From: Amoebophrya sp. A120
Taxonomy: Eukaryota > Sar > Dinophyceae > Syndiniales > Amoebophryaceae
DNA length: 64,000 nucleotides
Assembly (NCBI GenBank): GCA_905178155.1
Contig: CAJINV010000010.1
Location: forward strand, 1,926,636-1,990,635
Reading direction: 5' to 3'
Shown here: piece after piece, positions 33,701 through 44,653 of the stretch
How the letters are laid out: each line of letters opens with the position of its first letter
Position numbering within the stretch: the stretch's first letter is position 1
The notes under the pieces: model-generated
Databases searched by the model: none
What the model saw: only the letters and a program-made list of their open reading frames with translations
What the model was told of the DNA's origin: nothing
Translations under genes and position numbers: made by a program

Positions 33701-35318
33701 TGCTTGATGTAGACTTTCCGGAAATTACTAGCTGCTGTCTTCGTATGAATTGCAAAAGTATCGCACTCGTATAAATGCATTACAAATTTCCTCAGCAAGA
33801 GAAATGGAATTTGTCATGCTGATTTGCCTTGGCAACAAGATTTGTAATGCAAGACTTGCATTTATACGAGTACGATACTTTTGCACAGGATACGTCGGCG
33901 TCCCAGTCGAACTGCAGGCCTGGGAGGTTCCGGTCAACTGTTGCAGCTTACTTGTACCAGTATTCGACACTCCTGTTCCACCGGGTTTGTAAATCGCGGT
34001 TCCCGCAATAGATTCCTGTCGGTTTGTCTCGGACACAGAAACCTCGCAGCTCTGTGGTGGGTAATGCACGCCGATGACGTCGTCGAGCTCGTCGTGGATG
34101 CCGTTTGAAGTAGAGGCTGGATGTGATGAATCTTGTAGTTGATGCGTTTCGTGCTCCCTCCTATTCTGCTCCAGCTGAAGATCAGAATTCACTTCTGAAT
34201 CATTGGAACTGGTCCACGGGAAATTTGACACCGCAGACTCCATGGTCCAGGAACGGTCGCGGGTCAGGATAGAGTCGATCTCGTTGTGGAGCTCCTCCTC
34301 AGAAATCGGGGCGGAGGACTGCTTCTCCCGGTCTTGCAAGTTGGCAAGCAGGTGGTGGACCTGATAGATCATTTGTGATGCCAGATTTGCACGACTTGAA
34401 GCTTTTTTCTTAAAGCGTCCTCGTTGGGAATCACGCATGACAAACGTCAACTTTTTACTGTTGCTATGTCATACACCGTATTTCTGTACCTTCGTGCTCA
34501 AATTATCTCTGGCGTTCAGCCGGTTCCCTCCCAAAGGATCCCGGGTCCCGGGCAACTTCCTGCGCTCCATCTTGGTTATCCATCGGTAAAATACGATCGT
34601 AGCCATAGTCATTGCATCAATCACGGATGACATATCGTCAGCATGAGAAATTTCATTTGTCATGCTGAGACAATTTGTCAACATGCAATTACTACGTAGT
34701 ACGATACTTGTTTTGCAATGCATATCGGTGACCCAGGAGCCAGAAGCACCACCGCCCCCACCACCGTAGGAGAAAGCCCCATCTTATCAGACAAAAAAGT
34801 GCTAACGTTCACGGCTTTCATAGATTGTACATATGCATGACAAATTTTGCCTGGCATGCATAATATGCATGACGAATCTGGGCAGTTTTGGGATGCATTA
34901 CTGCATCACAAATTCCGTTAACGTTAAAACTTTTTCCTGTGATACATCTTCGTCGTCCACTTCGTTTAAATACGCTGTAGATATCGACTGAAGGCAGCGG
35001 ACAGCGTCGACCCAGGTCTGAATGATTTTTCCGAAAAATATGGATAATTTTCTCTAGGCAGTATTCGCATGCAAAATGAACATCTGTCATGCAGATTCCG
35101 ATTCATCTACTTACTTCTCGGGAGAAGTATCTAAGTAGTAAGTGCTCTACCTGAAACTTATGCTCATCCTGTTGTTGCTGCAACGCCTTCGCTACTTGGT
35201 GCCGCTGCGCCCGCAGTTGCGCTCCGGCATCGATTTGCGCGGCACTCAGGACGTCGGCAACGGCCTCGATCAGTTTCCGGGGATCCACGGAGGGATGGGG
35301 AGACGCGGTGACGGCCAT
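27730..35318 (-). CDS. DYRK-family protein kinase, plant DYRKP-like subclass
   Basis: Ser/Thr-Tyr kinase of the CMGC group. Catalytic domain in sense order: [20 protein letters not shown] (Gly-poor P-loop), [20 protein letters not shown] (ATP lysine), [32 protein letters not shown] (HCD catalytic loop), [13 protein letters not shown] (DFG), [19 protein letters not shown] (DYRK activation-loop tyrosine), [47 protein letters not shown] and [20 protein letters not shown], ending TGA at 27730. The order and motifs match plant DYRKP closely. A long N-terminal region ([20 protein letters not shown], Gln- and Ala/Thr-rich parts) precedes the domain. The first exon starts [20 protein letters not shown] at 35318 and ends before GTAAGT; its membership is less certain. 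Intron types are mixed: GT-AG at HC|DLKPEN, introners elsewhere. Confidence 0.88.
28418..28616. repeat. 91-bp tandem duplication in kinase intron
   Basis: Two full copies and the start of a third of a unit beginning CTAGTGGGGGAAGGGTGTTC and including GGGGCGGACAGCGTCCGCCC, itself palindromic. Copies are nearly identical. Confidence 0.85.
28622..28790. repeat. 13-bp minisatellite in kinase intron
   Basis: About 13 copies of GGTCACCTGTCGA with single-base variants. Confidence 0.9.
29783..29963. mobile_element. Introner, family A
   Basis: 181 bp, TSD CCTCC exact. Removal joins YSRTE to VKVIDFG. Here the sense TSD GGAGG would even permit GT-AG boundaries. Confidence 0.9.
30631..30792. mobile_element. 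Introner, family A
   Basis: 162 bp, TSD GCCGA exact. Removal joins LLSFIG to LNCDVDD. Confidence 0.92.
30894..31042. mobile_element. Introner, family A
   Basis: 149 bp, TSD CAGAT/CAAAT. Lies between QCHDL and ETNRMVCLK. Confidence 0.87.
31104..31368. mobile_element. Introner, family B
   Basis: 265 bp, TSD CCTGG exact. Removal joins IIAARYQ to VVEYLGQ. Confidence 0.92.
31637..31796. mobile_element. Introner, family A
   Basis: 160 bp, TSD ACACA exact. Removal joins FQLPIV to YERDKTGFE. Confidence 0.92.
32533..32687. mobile_element. Introner, family A
   Basis: 155 bp, TSD AGTTT/AGCTT. N-terminal part of the kinase gene. Confidence 0.85.
32754..32988. mobile_element. Introner, family G
   Basis: 235 bp. 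TIR of about 39 bp with few mismatches, core TATGGCGTTCTCAA then GTTACATTCTCAA; TSD TCGCG exact. Confidence 0.92.
33460..33618. mobile_element. Introner, family A
   Basis: 159 bp, TSD CTCCT/CTCTT. The right end has a few extra bases (CCACAGGTGGATA). Confidence 0.8.
33744..33892. mobile_element. Introner, family A
   Basis: 149 bp, TSD CTTCG/CGTCG. TIRs nearly perfect (TGCAAAAGTATCGCACTCGT and inverse). Confidence 0.9.
34588..34724. mobile_element. Introner, family A (truncated left TIR)
   Basis: 137 bp. The left TIR is reduced to AAAATACGATCGTAG, yet TSD TCGGT is exact. Confidence 0.8.
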
Positions 35319-36640
35319 TCTCGTTGCTGCGCTGCAGGTCGTTTTTGCCCCTGCGTGCGCGATGAAGGGTTCTACCGACGAAGTTACCGCTATATCAATA
35401 GGGAGCTCGGCGCACCTGCTCCTAGGTAGGTCCCGCCATTCTCCACTGATGTCTCTACTAGTTTTGCTTTTGTCCCACAGAAAAAGACGCCCAGTCGAGC
35501 GCGGCGTGGGCCACAAATGGTTTCATTCTCTATACGCTATGTTGCTTGGAGCATGCTGGAGGTACGATCGGTTCTTTTTAGTAGTGAAAGGCAGGTACTA
35601 CAACGCGATAGAAAGAGTGTACTTTATTCGTGACTGCTTTTCTTATTTCCAACTTGGAAATATAGAGAAGATCTATAGGTAGCCTGAAAGAAAGGCACAA
35701 CACACAATACGCACACCCCCAGTTCGGACTGAAGGAAGGAATGTCAGAGTGGATTAGGAACCAGACGGAAGTTTTTGCGCTACTAGGGATAGAATAAAGA
35801 TATTATTCACATCCTCCATAACTCCCACGCGTCGCCAGGCGACTTATGGCTGCACCTCCTGCAGCTTCGGGCCGAGTCAAAATCAGCCGCAGACGACCAT
35901 CACCATCAGTTGTCTTCACCGTGCAGTACTACTATTAAAACAGAGAAGATATTCATTAGATCGCCGCATCTTCAGCGCAGGCTGCTCTTAAAACAGGAAC
36001 TGCGTGCCATGAACCTCTCATAAACAACTAATGGAGAACATGAGCTTCGTACGCTTACACGCACGTGATCCCAGGCTTAGCAAAGAAGAGTCCGTCGCAC
36101 TCGTCACGCGGAGTGGTCTTGGATGCTACTACAACTTCACCACCTTTGTTGAATCTTCCGCAATCGCACCATGAAATGTGATACTGGTTTCATCAATCTT
36201 TCTTTTGGAAAAAAAAAACAGACTTATTTGCTAGCGACCAACAACTGCGGTATCCCACCGCACAACTTTAGTTTCAATCTTCTCTCTGTTCTGTGCGAGT
36301 GCGGCCTTTCCATCTCATAATCTTGAGCTTTAACCACACCAGCCTATAATTCGTGCTGTTTCGCTGCTGCGCTGTCGTTGCTGTAGTTTCAGACCTCATC
36401 TCAAACCTATGTATTATATGCAGCAAATCTAGTTTGTAAAAATTGTACAGGCACCCATCTGTCAGAGCCGTTGCATGTTGCATTCTTTTCGCTGCCTCTT
36501 CATTTCTCGTTTTTTGAACAAAAAATGAACTGTTTAAAACATTGGGACTAAGTGGAATCTCAGCTTACATTTGAATTATCGGAGACACTTTTCACAGATG
36601 AGCCTGACGATGCGCCTCGAGATTGCTGTTTTGTTCCCGC
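35319..36640. other. Intergenic, no feature seen
   Basis: The open frame antisense to 35319-35516 lacks an ATG. The remainder has short frames only. Confidence 0.45.
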
Positions 36641-39558
36641 CCATGATCTTCGCGACGCCTCATTTGCAGCTCACCCGTAGTACGCCTCCAGTACGGCGGC
36701 GCAGAGTTTCGTCGGTAGTGTGGAAGGGGAAAACCACAAACCAACGCTTGTTCTACTCAATCTTATCACTGGCAAGAAAAGTCTGGTCCTGTGAACATGA
36801 ACTACAAGCACAATTTGCAATAACAGCAATGCCCCATAGTCGCCCTGAAAATATAAATACCTACAGCAGTGATAAAAAAGGGAAAGCGGAGATGTTCGTG
36901 TAAAAAAATCAATATCATAAGATTCCAGTTCAGGTCGTCGGCGAAGGGTGTCACCGCCCCCACCACCGCTTGGCACCGCGCCGGGTCTCCGGTTTTGCAT
37001 GAGTTGTGCCATTGCGCTATCAGCTTCGAGCCCTTGACCTGCGGTAAAATAAAATTTTTGCAGCTTTGTTTGTCATGCTGCAAGAGGGGGGTAAGTCTAA
37101 GTAGGGGTATATTAAAACGCGGGATTTTATTCGTCATGCAGAAACACAAACATGATCAGGAGCAGGTAGAAATGTACAATTAGTCCTAGGGCAGCTAAGC
37201 CACAATACATCTGCATCCTGAGTAAAAACGTACCCACACCAGAGTCAGGATGGGGATTTTGCAACACAAACCTAGGAGTTTTGTGAGCCACGCATGACAA
37301 GTTGCACTATGCAGTGTAGTGCAGGTTAGCAAGTACAGCCGCATCACAGACTCATCTGCTCATCCTGTTCACAGCATCACAAATTCCAAAACACGATTGG
37401 AAATGGCTCTCATGGGGATGCGCATTACAAGTCTTCCTGTCTTTGCAAATCCGCAATACAACTCTGGTGTGGGTACGTTTTTACTCAGGATAATCTGCAT
37501 CACAAAGAGCAACTACAACGATCTGTACCGCGTTTCCCTTCAAAAACTTTCCGAACGTCTCGCACTCTTGCTGCTGGCGCGCGAGTATCCTCTGCAAACG
37601 TATCGTGTTCCTAAGTACTAGTGGCAGCCAAGCATTACAAGTCTTTTTTTTGAGGGGAATCCGCATTACAAATCTTCTTCCCGATGTTGATTAAATTTGT
37701 CATGTGGTTTCTACTAGCTACGATACTTTTGCAATGCGTAGCGAGCTCGTCTGGACTACGACCACTACTGGTCGCTAACAAGGCGATGATGTTCCGGTTC
37801 TTTGTCATGCTGTTTCTGCTGGATAATTCAAGTTTCTCATGCGTCGGCTCCTTCAGTACTAGCCCTTTCTGCTGTCGCAGGTGCTGGATGTACTCGACGT
37901 CCTTCGCACTGTACTTGTATCAAGTGCAAATTATGTCTCGGAGGTCTGGAAAGTTGTCATGCTAAGCTGTGAATATGAAAAATGACACAAACATACTAGA
38001 ATACGCAGCCACGCATGACAGATTTTTCACCGGAGGTCCTGTGGCTGCGTGACACGCATGACAAACTGCGTTTTTGCATGACAAAAAAGCAACGCTAATA
38101 TTTTTCCGCAACATGCATTACAAAGCTCGGAAGTATGTGTATGGAAGCTCAGCATTACAACTTTGCATTCTTGTTCCAGACCCAGAATCTATCTTTGGCT
38201 TTGCAGTTGGTAACTTGCCGCCCGAAACCAATTTTCCGTCCGACTTTCCCCGTAGCTCCTCGTCGCGGGTGAGTGCTTCCTTTTCTAATTTCTGCGAGGA
38301 AGTAGTAGAAGTTTTGCTACTAGTACCGTCATCTTCTGTTGAGTCATTCTTCATGTTTTCGTTTTGCAACTCGTCCAGCGGCACGTATCAACAAAAAAAA
38401 CCATCTTCCACATCCAGCAATTTGGGTATTGTCATGCAGAACATGCATCAAAGGCAGTACCTGCCATGCAGAGACTGGATGGGGATGGGTGTTTTTTTTG
38501 TGGATAGCACATCATACTCCTCGACGACTCGGGACAGTTCGTGGAGAGACGTGCCTGGGATATGTAGAAGTACTGTTTACTTTTTCCTTCAAGGAACTAT
38601 AGATTGGCAAAACTCGTCTCGCGTCTGCGCGTGAACACAATCGTAGATCATATGCCACATCACGCTGTGCAGCTTGATTCACACAAAACGTAGAACTGGT
38701 GCAGGTGTTCACGCAGCCACATGTTGATGTTGTGATCCATTATTTTCATTCCTTATAAGTACCTTTGTTCGCGCCGAGAGATGGTGATTCCGCACGAAAG
38801 AGGAAGCCTTTCCTCTCCTGCTGCGCTTGCACCGCTTTCCCTGTTTTGCCCTCTGCTTTGTGCTGCACGAGCACAGCGCCTTTTGCTGTGGCAGTCGGTA
38901 TTGTGCTGTCCGTCACGAGTTGCATCGTTTGCTTCTTCATTATCCACAGAAGAAGACCCATGCATTCCCATCCATTTTGGTCATGCATGACAAACACAGA
39001 CCTCAAAGCAAATAAATTCTACATGATAAATTGGATGACACTGAGTTGCCTTTTTTTGTGAATAGTCCTCCGCAGTTCCAGATCCCGCTTTCTTTTCTCG
39101 GCTTCCAATTTGAGCGCCTTCGCTTCATCCCCATAGTTGTTGTCGTAGAAGGACTCAAGACTACCAGCGGAAGATGAAGTCTTTAGGGCTCCTCCACCTG
39201 CTGCACTCGCAGTGGAAGACGAAGACGATGATCCTCCGCTGTACAGAAAGTCCTGGAGTTGCTGTGTCAGACTGGTCGCCGCAGTGGGCGCGGGGCCGAC
39301 AGAACTTGACAACAAGTCGACACTAGAAGTTGCTGGTGGTGGATTCTGCAGCAGGGACAACGTAGATGTTTCTGATCTTGTTTCGCTAGGGCCTGATTCC
39401 CCGCCGAGATCTCCGCTAAAAGCTGCATCTGGGACTGCTCCACCCGTCGCGGCTTGGGCGTACAAGTCATCCACCGCAACCTCGGCTGAGACTAGGAGGT
39501 GTTTCACATACGCGGTAGTGCAAGCCAGCAACAGAACTCGTCGAGATGGAGTTGTCAT
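36640..39558 (-). CDS. Secreted, charged low-complexity protein (unknown)
   Basis: The ATG at 39558 gives a probable signal peptide (TTPSRRVLLLACTTAYVKHL, then LVSAEVAVDDLY). Next come a Ser/Ala/Gly-rich region, a basic helix (KALKLEAEKRKRDLELRRT), KAEGKTGKAVQAQQERKGF, TSLHELSRVVEEYDV, a charged Ser/Thr stretch (DELQNENMKNDSTEDDG), YSAKDVEYIQHLRQQKGLVL, ARQQQECETFGKFLKGNAVQ, IVVVALCDAD and KGSKLIAQWHNSCKTGDPAR. Seven exons join in one frame across introners 38941-39064, 38386-38506, 37918-38212, 37586-37740 and 37214-37492 and two GT-AG introns (ANK|G at about 38757; CDAD|VKGS). The last exon is uncertain (36640-36740 ends ...KLCAAVLEAYYG). An open frame with its own ATG at 40000 may add 5' sequence. 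No known domain. Confidence 0.55.
37214..37492. mobile_element. Introner, family F
   Basis: 279 bp, TSD ATCTG exact; the left end begins CATCC instead of TATCC. TIR AGTAAAAACGTACCCACACC. Sits directly beside a GT-AG intron. Confidence 0.9.
37586..37740. mobile_element. Introner, family A
   Basis: 155 bp, TSD GCGAG exact. Removal joins GRSPDELA to RQQQECE. Confidence 0.92.
37918..38212. mobile_element. Introner, family B (diverged)
   Basis: 295 bp. TIRs decayed (GTCTCGGAGGTCTGGAAAG; TTCCAGACCCAGAATC), but TSD ACTTG is exact. Removal joins LVSGGK to YSAKDVEY. Confidence 0.82.
38386..38506. mobile_element. Introner, family K
   Basis: 121 bp. TIR TATCNACAAAAAAAACC; TSD GCACG/GCACA. Removal joins EEYDV to PLDELQ. 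Confidence 0.82.
38941..39064. mobile_element. Introner, family K (weak)
   Basis: Ends TATCCACAGAAGAAG and inverse of TATTCACAAAAAAAG. No convincing TSD. Confidence 0.55.
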
Positions 39559-40000
39559 CGTAAAGGAGGACAAGGTACCTTTCTTCGCGGAGAGGCAGGG
39601 TGGGGCCGCCTGGCGGCCCCGGGCGGCACACTCGGCGGAAGTCCTCACAATGTTGACTTGGGCTGCATGATGAGATATCCTTCAACAAAAATGTTGTTAC
39701 TTATGGTTGCTTCGGATCACTACCTGCTAGTGTACTGATCAAAATTCATACCCAAAGCGAAAAATCGGCTTGACCAGGCGGTAGCGCAAAATCGCAAGAA
39801 CAGGCGTTGAGCTGGACCAGCAGATCACCATACCTTCCTTTCCCAAGGAGAAGAACTCCATCAACTCTCAGAAACTCTGACCACTCGTCTCCCACGTGGT
39901 CTTCTGCGGCTCTGTAGCTGTACCAATATGAAGATGCAACTACGTACTTACTGATCATACCAACCTCATTGCATCTCGCTGTCGCTGCCACTTCTCTCAT

Positions 40001-42688
40001 CTTGCTAAAAACAGATTCTCATACTGATTCTTCTCTCAGAGCTGACGCTCCTTTTTGTGATTTTCTATGGTGCATCTCAGTGGTCCTTGTAGAACAAGGC
40101 TGCAGCTGATGCACCATCAGCGGACAGCTTCGCTCCCTTGTGCAAGAAGACTAACAGAGTCTGCGTCCGGCTGGCGATAACGCTTTATTGTTCAGAGTAC
40201 AACCAAGTGCAAGAACGATAAACAAAGAAAAACCTCCTCATTCAGAGTACGCGAAAAATAAAGTTCACGAACAAGAAGACACAGAAAGATGTCGAGGACC
40301 TCGACCACACGATGAGATATGAAATCGTATCAAAACAGCACAACACGGGATGAAGATGAGTGTTACAAAACGAAGAACAGTGGGGAAGAAGATTCTTGTT
40401 TGTAGTGGGACAAAAAAGCAGCTGTGGTTTGGCTTCGGTTGTCATCAGAAAGTAGGCGCAGAATAAATATATTTCTTTCAAGAACTATTTGCAGGAGCTT
40501 GTACAGAAGTGGTTGTAGTGGTAAGTATCCGTGGAGCAATAGAATCTTTGAAAAGCAGCGTTGTACTTCTGTCAGTCGAGCAAAGCCACCTATCAAGAAT
40601 TATTGCCTCCATAGCAGCGCACTACAAATGCAGAGTCCTCTCGACCCTTCTGAAAGTGCTCCACAACCGCTTTGAGGAGTGCTTGTTGGGTCTTATTCAA
40701 AAATTTTGATAAAATGCTGCAGCCAGCGTGGTCTCTTCTACACGAGCAGCGCATAGCCCTCGTCCTGAAGTTGAAGATCAGAGAGGAGTCAGAAGATAAG
40801 TGAAAAAAAACGATTTCTAGTTGTAGCGGTATTTTTATCCATTGCTGAAACGAACTTGATTTTCCTTCAGCAGGAGACACGTTTGGTTATCATTCCTGCT
40901 GGTGCTGGTCGCCAGATCCTATAAAAGCAAACACTGCCACAGCTGCCCTCCAAGCAAACTGAGAGGCGTGCTTGTTGTGTTGTCCATATACTGGGGTTAA
41001 ACTTTCTTTCTAGGACGACGTTGAGAGGAAAGCAAAAAATGCACAACAGAGTACTGTACGTCTTTTGCTTCTTTGCAGGCCATATCACAGGCATGCAGGC
41101 CGTATCGCAGGCCTGAGGTTTATTTCTAGCGGGAAATTGTTTGTATTTGCGTGCTGTCTTTGCTATGTCTATCAGCTTGCGTATCGATCGCCCTTTAGCT
41201 TTACATAGTATTCTAGGAAAATTAATGCTACCTACAAAAATATTGGGGCTGCTTTTTTAAGTTGTGCGCCTGCGCGCACCAAAACATCATTAAAAATAAA
41301 AAGGCGTCGAGCTACCAAGGACCTTTCTTCATAAAAAGTAGCGAAACATCGACTCACCATCTCATCCTGCAGTGCGGGAGTAGCGACTCTGACGTTCTCT
41401 TCTAGCAGCTCGACCTTCCTCAGTGTACTAGGTGGTACGCTACGGGGTCCTCTTCTACAACTTTCCGCAAAATTTACTATTCAACATTTTGGAATTGGAT
41501 TAGGATTATTTACATCTGCCGCCCTTTCACAATCATCACGAGCCCTCGTCGGGCAACCAACTCTATTTTTATCGTTTAGTAGTACTATCACACTTCTAGC
41601 TGCAAATAAAGCTTGTTTTTTCCATCAAGAAGAACAAACGCGTATCGCTTTATTACATTTTTTTTTTGGTCGCTAGTTAATGTACTTCTTTGTCGGGGCC
41701 AAACTATCACATCCGAAACCACTCAGATTGTCAACATTCTGCAGTGTCGTGCCTCCATAGAATAATATTTGAATTTATGCTTAAAATCACTATACCTTTT
41801 CTGCACGAAGAGAATGAAAGCTTTTTTGTCTTTGCTTGTTTTCCACACAATATGTAAGTCTCTAAGTACGACTGCACACCACCAATCCTACTGCTGCACC
41901 GTGCGATGACGGGAAAATGAAAGCGTCGCAGGAGCGTCTCATCACCGCGGGTGCAACAGCAAAAATAGTGGCGGTTGTTTGTCGTCTTGATTGTTCGTAG
42001 ATGGGATTAGTAAAAACCATGTTGAATCCGTGTAGCTTTGTTGTCGTTATTGAAGCCCATACAATTATACTTCTTCTAAAAATTGCAGCTTTCCTGGTGC
42101 TGTAAAGAGATACCCTAACCTTCGAGAAGTCGCCTAAAACCTATTTATCGTCTTTACCTGCCGCAAGAACTTGCTCTGCAGACGGGACGAGCAGTGTTCC
42201 TACTATTCATCCCGCTGGCATGATGTTCTGACTACTGCACAGCGTCGTTTCGGTCGTGCCTATTCCTGCTGGCAGGCCCCCTTAGTGCAATCCTGATCCT
42301 CTACACAAGAACTTAGTTCAGCTATAATAGTGCGTCAACTACATCTGTCTCCTTGGTATACATCGAGTTCGAAAGTTTCATCGAGCTTTTTGCTTTTCGC
42401 TTTTTTTTTCTTCATTTGACGGTAATTGTAGTAAAGTACAGTGTAAGTTTCAACTACAAAGGATCTCCTTCAGTTCGAGTGAGTACATCCTATCAAACAA
42501 AGGGTCTCCTGCGTGGTGGAATCCTATCAGTGCGAGTCAATACAACGAGTTCTGCGTCTTCCTCGATAGCATCTTGTAGTGCTGGCTGTATGTTGTAAGT
42601 ACTTGTACTTCGGGCGGTGGTCGTGTAAGAAACTCCTTCTGTGGTCCCAGTTTTTTGCTCTTTCATTCCCCGTGTAGAAGTACTCGCT
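40001..42688. other. Intergenic, no feature seen
   Basis: About 2.7 kb, AT-rich, short frames only, no introner. The longest gene-free, repeat-free stretch in the window. Confidence 0.5.
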
Positions 42689-44653
42689 TTATTCAAATCG
42701 GAGCTCGTGGTCCTTCTCCGGTAAAAAACTTCGACTGTTTCGTGGCACTGCTTCTTCTAGAGTTAATAGAGTAACACGGGGCGGAGGTAAGTAGCTGAGT
42801 AGTACTTGCAACAGCGCAGATGTGGAACATAACAAGCGGCTTTTTATCCGGTCAACGCCGCGCCCCGCTGCTGGTAGCCCATCTGGTTCGTACCCGGGTA
42901 ATATCGAGTGCAAATATCCATCTGGGTCTGGGAGAAGATTGCAAGACCTGTCATGCTGATTTTCCATGATGGCTCATGAGGTCTCGCATATTACCAGGCC
43001 AAGCATCACAGATTCATCTGTGCTGAGATCTCGATCATGCCTCTTCTACATGAGAAACTGCCTCGCAAAGAGAAGATCAAAAGTGATCTACTATCATGCG
43101 ACATAGATTTTATTTTTAGCAGTCCAGCCTTAGCATGACAAGTTCCACTCTTTGAGACGCAAACATATTTGCAGTGCCTAGGTAGGGGTTCATGGGTTGG
43201 CAGTGCACGTGGCCGCTCGCCACCTTTGCCGGGACAGTCGGGTCGCCATTGGTTGTCGCGTCCTATGCATTGCAAAAGTATCGCCGTTACTTCTACTTGT
43301 ACAAGTTGCATTACAAATTTTCTCAGCATGAAGAATCAAGTTTCTCATGCTGAATTATCTTGGGGGGCTTATTTGTTATGCATATAATCCGCATCAGAAA
43401 TTAGTAGTACGATACATTTGCAATTGATACGTCCACCTGGAGGCTGATGTGGCTCAGGTTCACGCACAGCTGATCGCCACAGGACATTTTGAAGGGCTCT
43501 TTGGGGAGGGTCATCAGGTTCTCGAAAGACTCGTCGGTCGCAAAAATGAAAGCAAGAACTCGGTTGACGTAGGTGATACCTTTTTGAATCGTGAAAGATT
43601 TGAGGATTGGAAAAAAATAGTGTTGGATAAAATTCCTCCCAACGTCGCACTCATGAAGCGCAGATGAAGGTGGGACCAAAGGCAGGATGACAAACTCAAA
43701 ATAAAAATTATTTTGAGTTAAGAAGGGATAGCCAAAAATATCATGATCATCATGCAATAAAAAAGTTGATCTAGAAGCGGTTCGTAGTTTGAAGAGTACT
43801 TTCATATGCTTCCCCCGGCTTGATCATCTTGATGGCGGCTTGCGCATCATCTTTTGTGACATCCCCGTTATGCAGTGCAAAAGTGTCGTACTCGTATAAA
43901 TGCATTACAAATTTCATCAGCATCTGAAATAAAATTTGTAATGCTGATCTACCTCAAGAAAAAGATTTGTATGTAATGCACAATTGCAATACGAGTGCGG
44001 TACTTTTGCACAGGATACCCGTACCAATAGACGCATTTCGAGTCTTCGCCCAAAACTGGGTCATCGCCTTTGTGGATACCTTTTGGATTTGGATCGAGTT
44101 GTATTCATTAAGTACGCATGACAGATTCGCCTGTCTTGCACATGTCGTTTTTTCAAACCAAATATTCCCTCTATACCTCTCGCCAAGTGTTCCAGCACGT
44201 TCTGTAGTGAATCCGGTGTGGCAAATATCCAAGGGAAAAACACCATCACATTCAGACTTTTGCAAATTATTTTGCATTAAGATATAAAAAAATTCCAAGA
44301 CAGAAAAATTTTTGTAGTATTGCAGCAGCATAAGACTGTGACGGATTTTCGCGCATGAAAAAAATGATTGTATAAATGCAGAAATGTGCAAGATTGATTG
44401 GGATCGTGTTCTTATGTTGCGTAGCAAAGAATTCGCTGGCCCTTGGGTGCGCGTACCTTGTCCACGCTTCGACACAGGCTTTCAAGGCCTCTTCATCTCG
44501 GGGTAGGAAGTCCTGCAGCCGTCTTTTCGAGGTGCTGTGGCTCTTGTTTTGCTGTACAGCAGGGTTACCAGTTTCGTTGGAGGTCTTACTGTTGTTCGAG
44601 TTCAGATTCGAACTCGCGGAGGCCCTGTTGAATGTGCGAAAACGAAACTTCAT
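42689..44653 (-). CDS. Conserved-looking protein of unknown function
   Basis: Starts MKFRFRTFNRASASSN at 44653. Readable segments in order: RRLQDFLPRDEEALKACVEA and WTRYAHPRASEFF; DPNPKGIHKGDDPVLGEDSK then CVYWYG; DVTKDDAQAAIKMIKPGEAY; FATDESFENLMTLPKEPFKM then SCGDQLCVNLSHISLQVD; ATTNGDPTVPAKVASGHVHC; QPMNPYPGYEPDGLPAAGRG; and a tail ending EKDHELRFE before TAA at 42689. Introners at 43869-44017, 43264-43429 and 42902-43180 join in frame. The intron around 44116-44425 and the boundaries near 43620-43860 are unresolved. The dense Cys/Trp/Pro pattern looks like a folded domain, but I do not recognise it. Confidence 0.6.
42902..43180. mobile_element. Introner, family B
   Basis: 279 bp, TSD GGTAA/GGTAG. 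Removal joins CQPMNPY to PGYEPDG. Confidence 0.85.
43264..43429. mobile_element. Introner, family A
   Basis: 166 bp, TSD CGTCC exact. Removal joins HISLQVD to ATTNGDP. Confidence 0.92.
43869..44017. mobile_element. Introner, family A
   Basis: 149 bp, TSD CCCGT exact. Removal joins CVYWYG to DVTKDDA. Confidence 0.92.

Noticed and set aside
35319-35516. Upstream extension of the kinase first exon
   Set aside because: It relies on a non-ATG start; the first ATG is at 35318.
38740-38746. Two genes separated by 5 bp (stop at 38746, ATG at 38740)
   Set aside because: A GTACTT donor at about 38757 and an AG acceptor at about 38561 join the two in frame (ANK-GTSLHEL), making one gene more likely.
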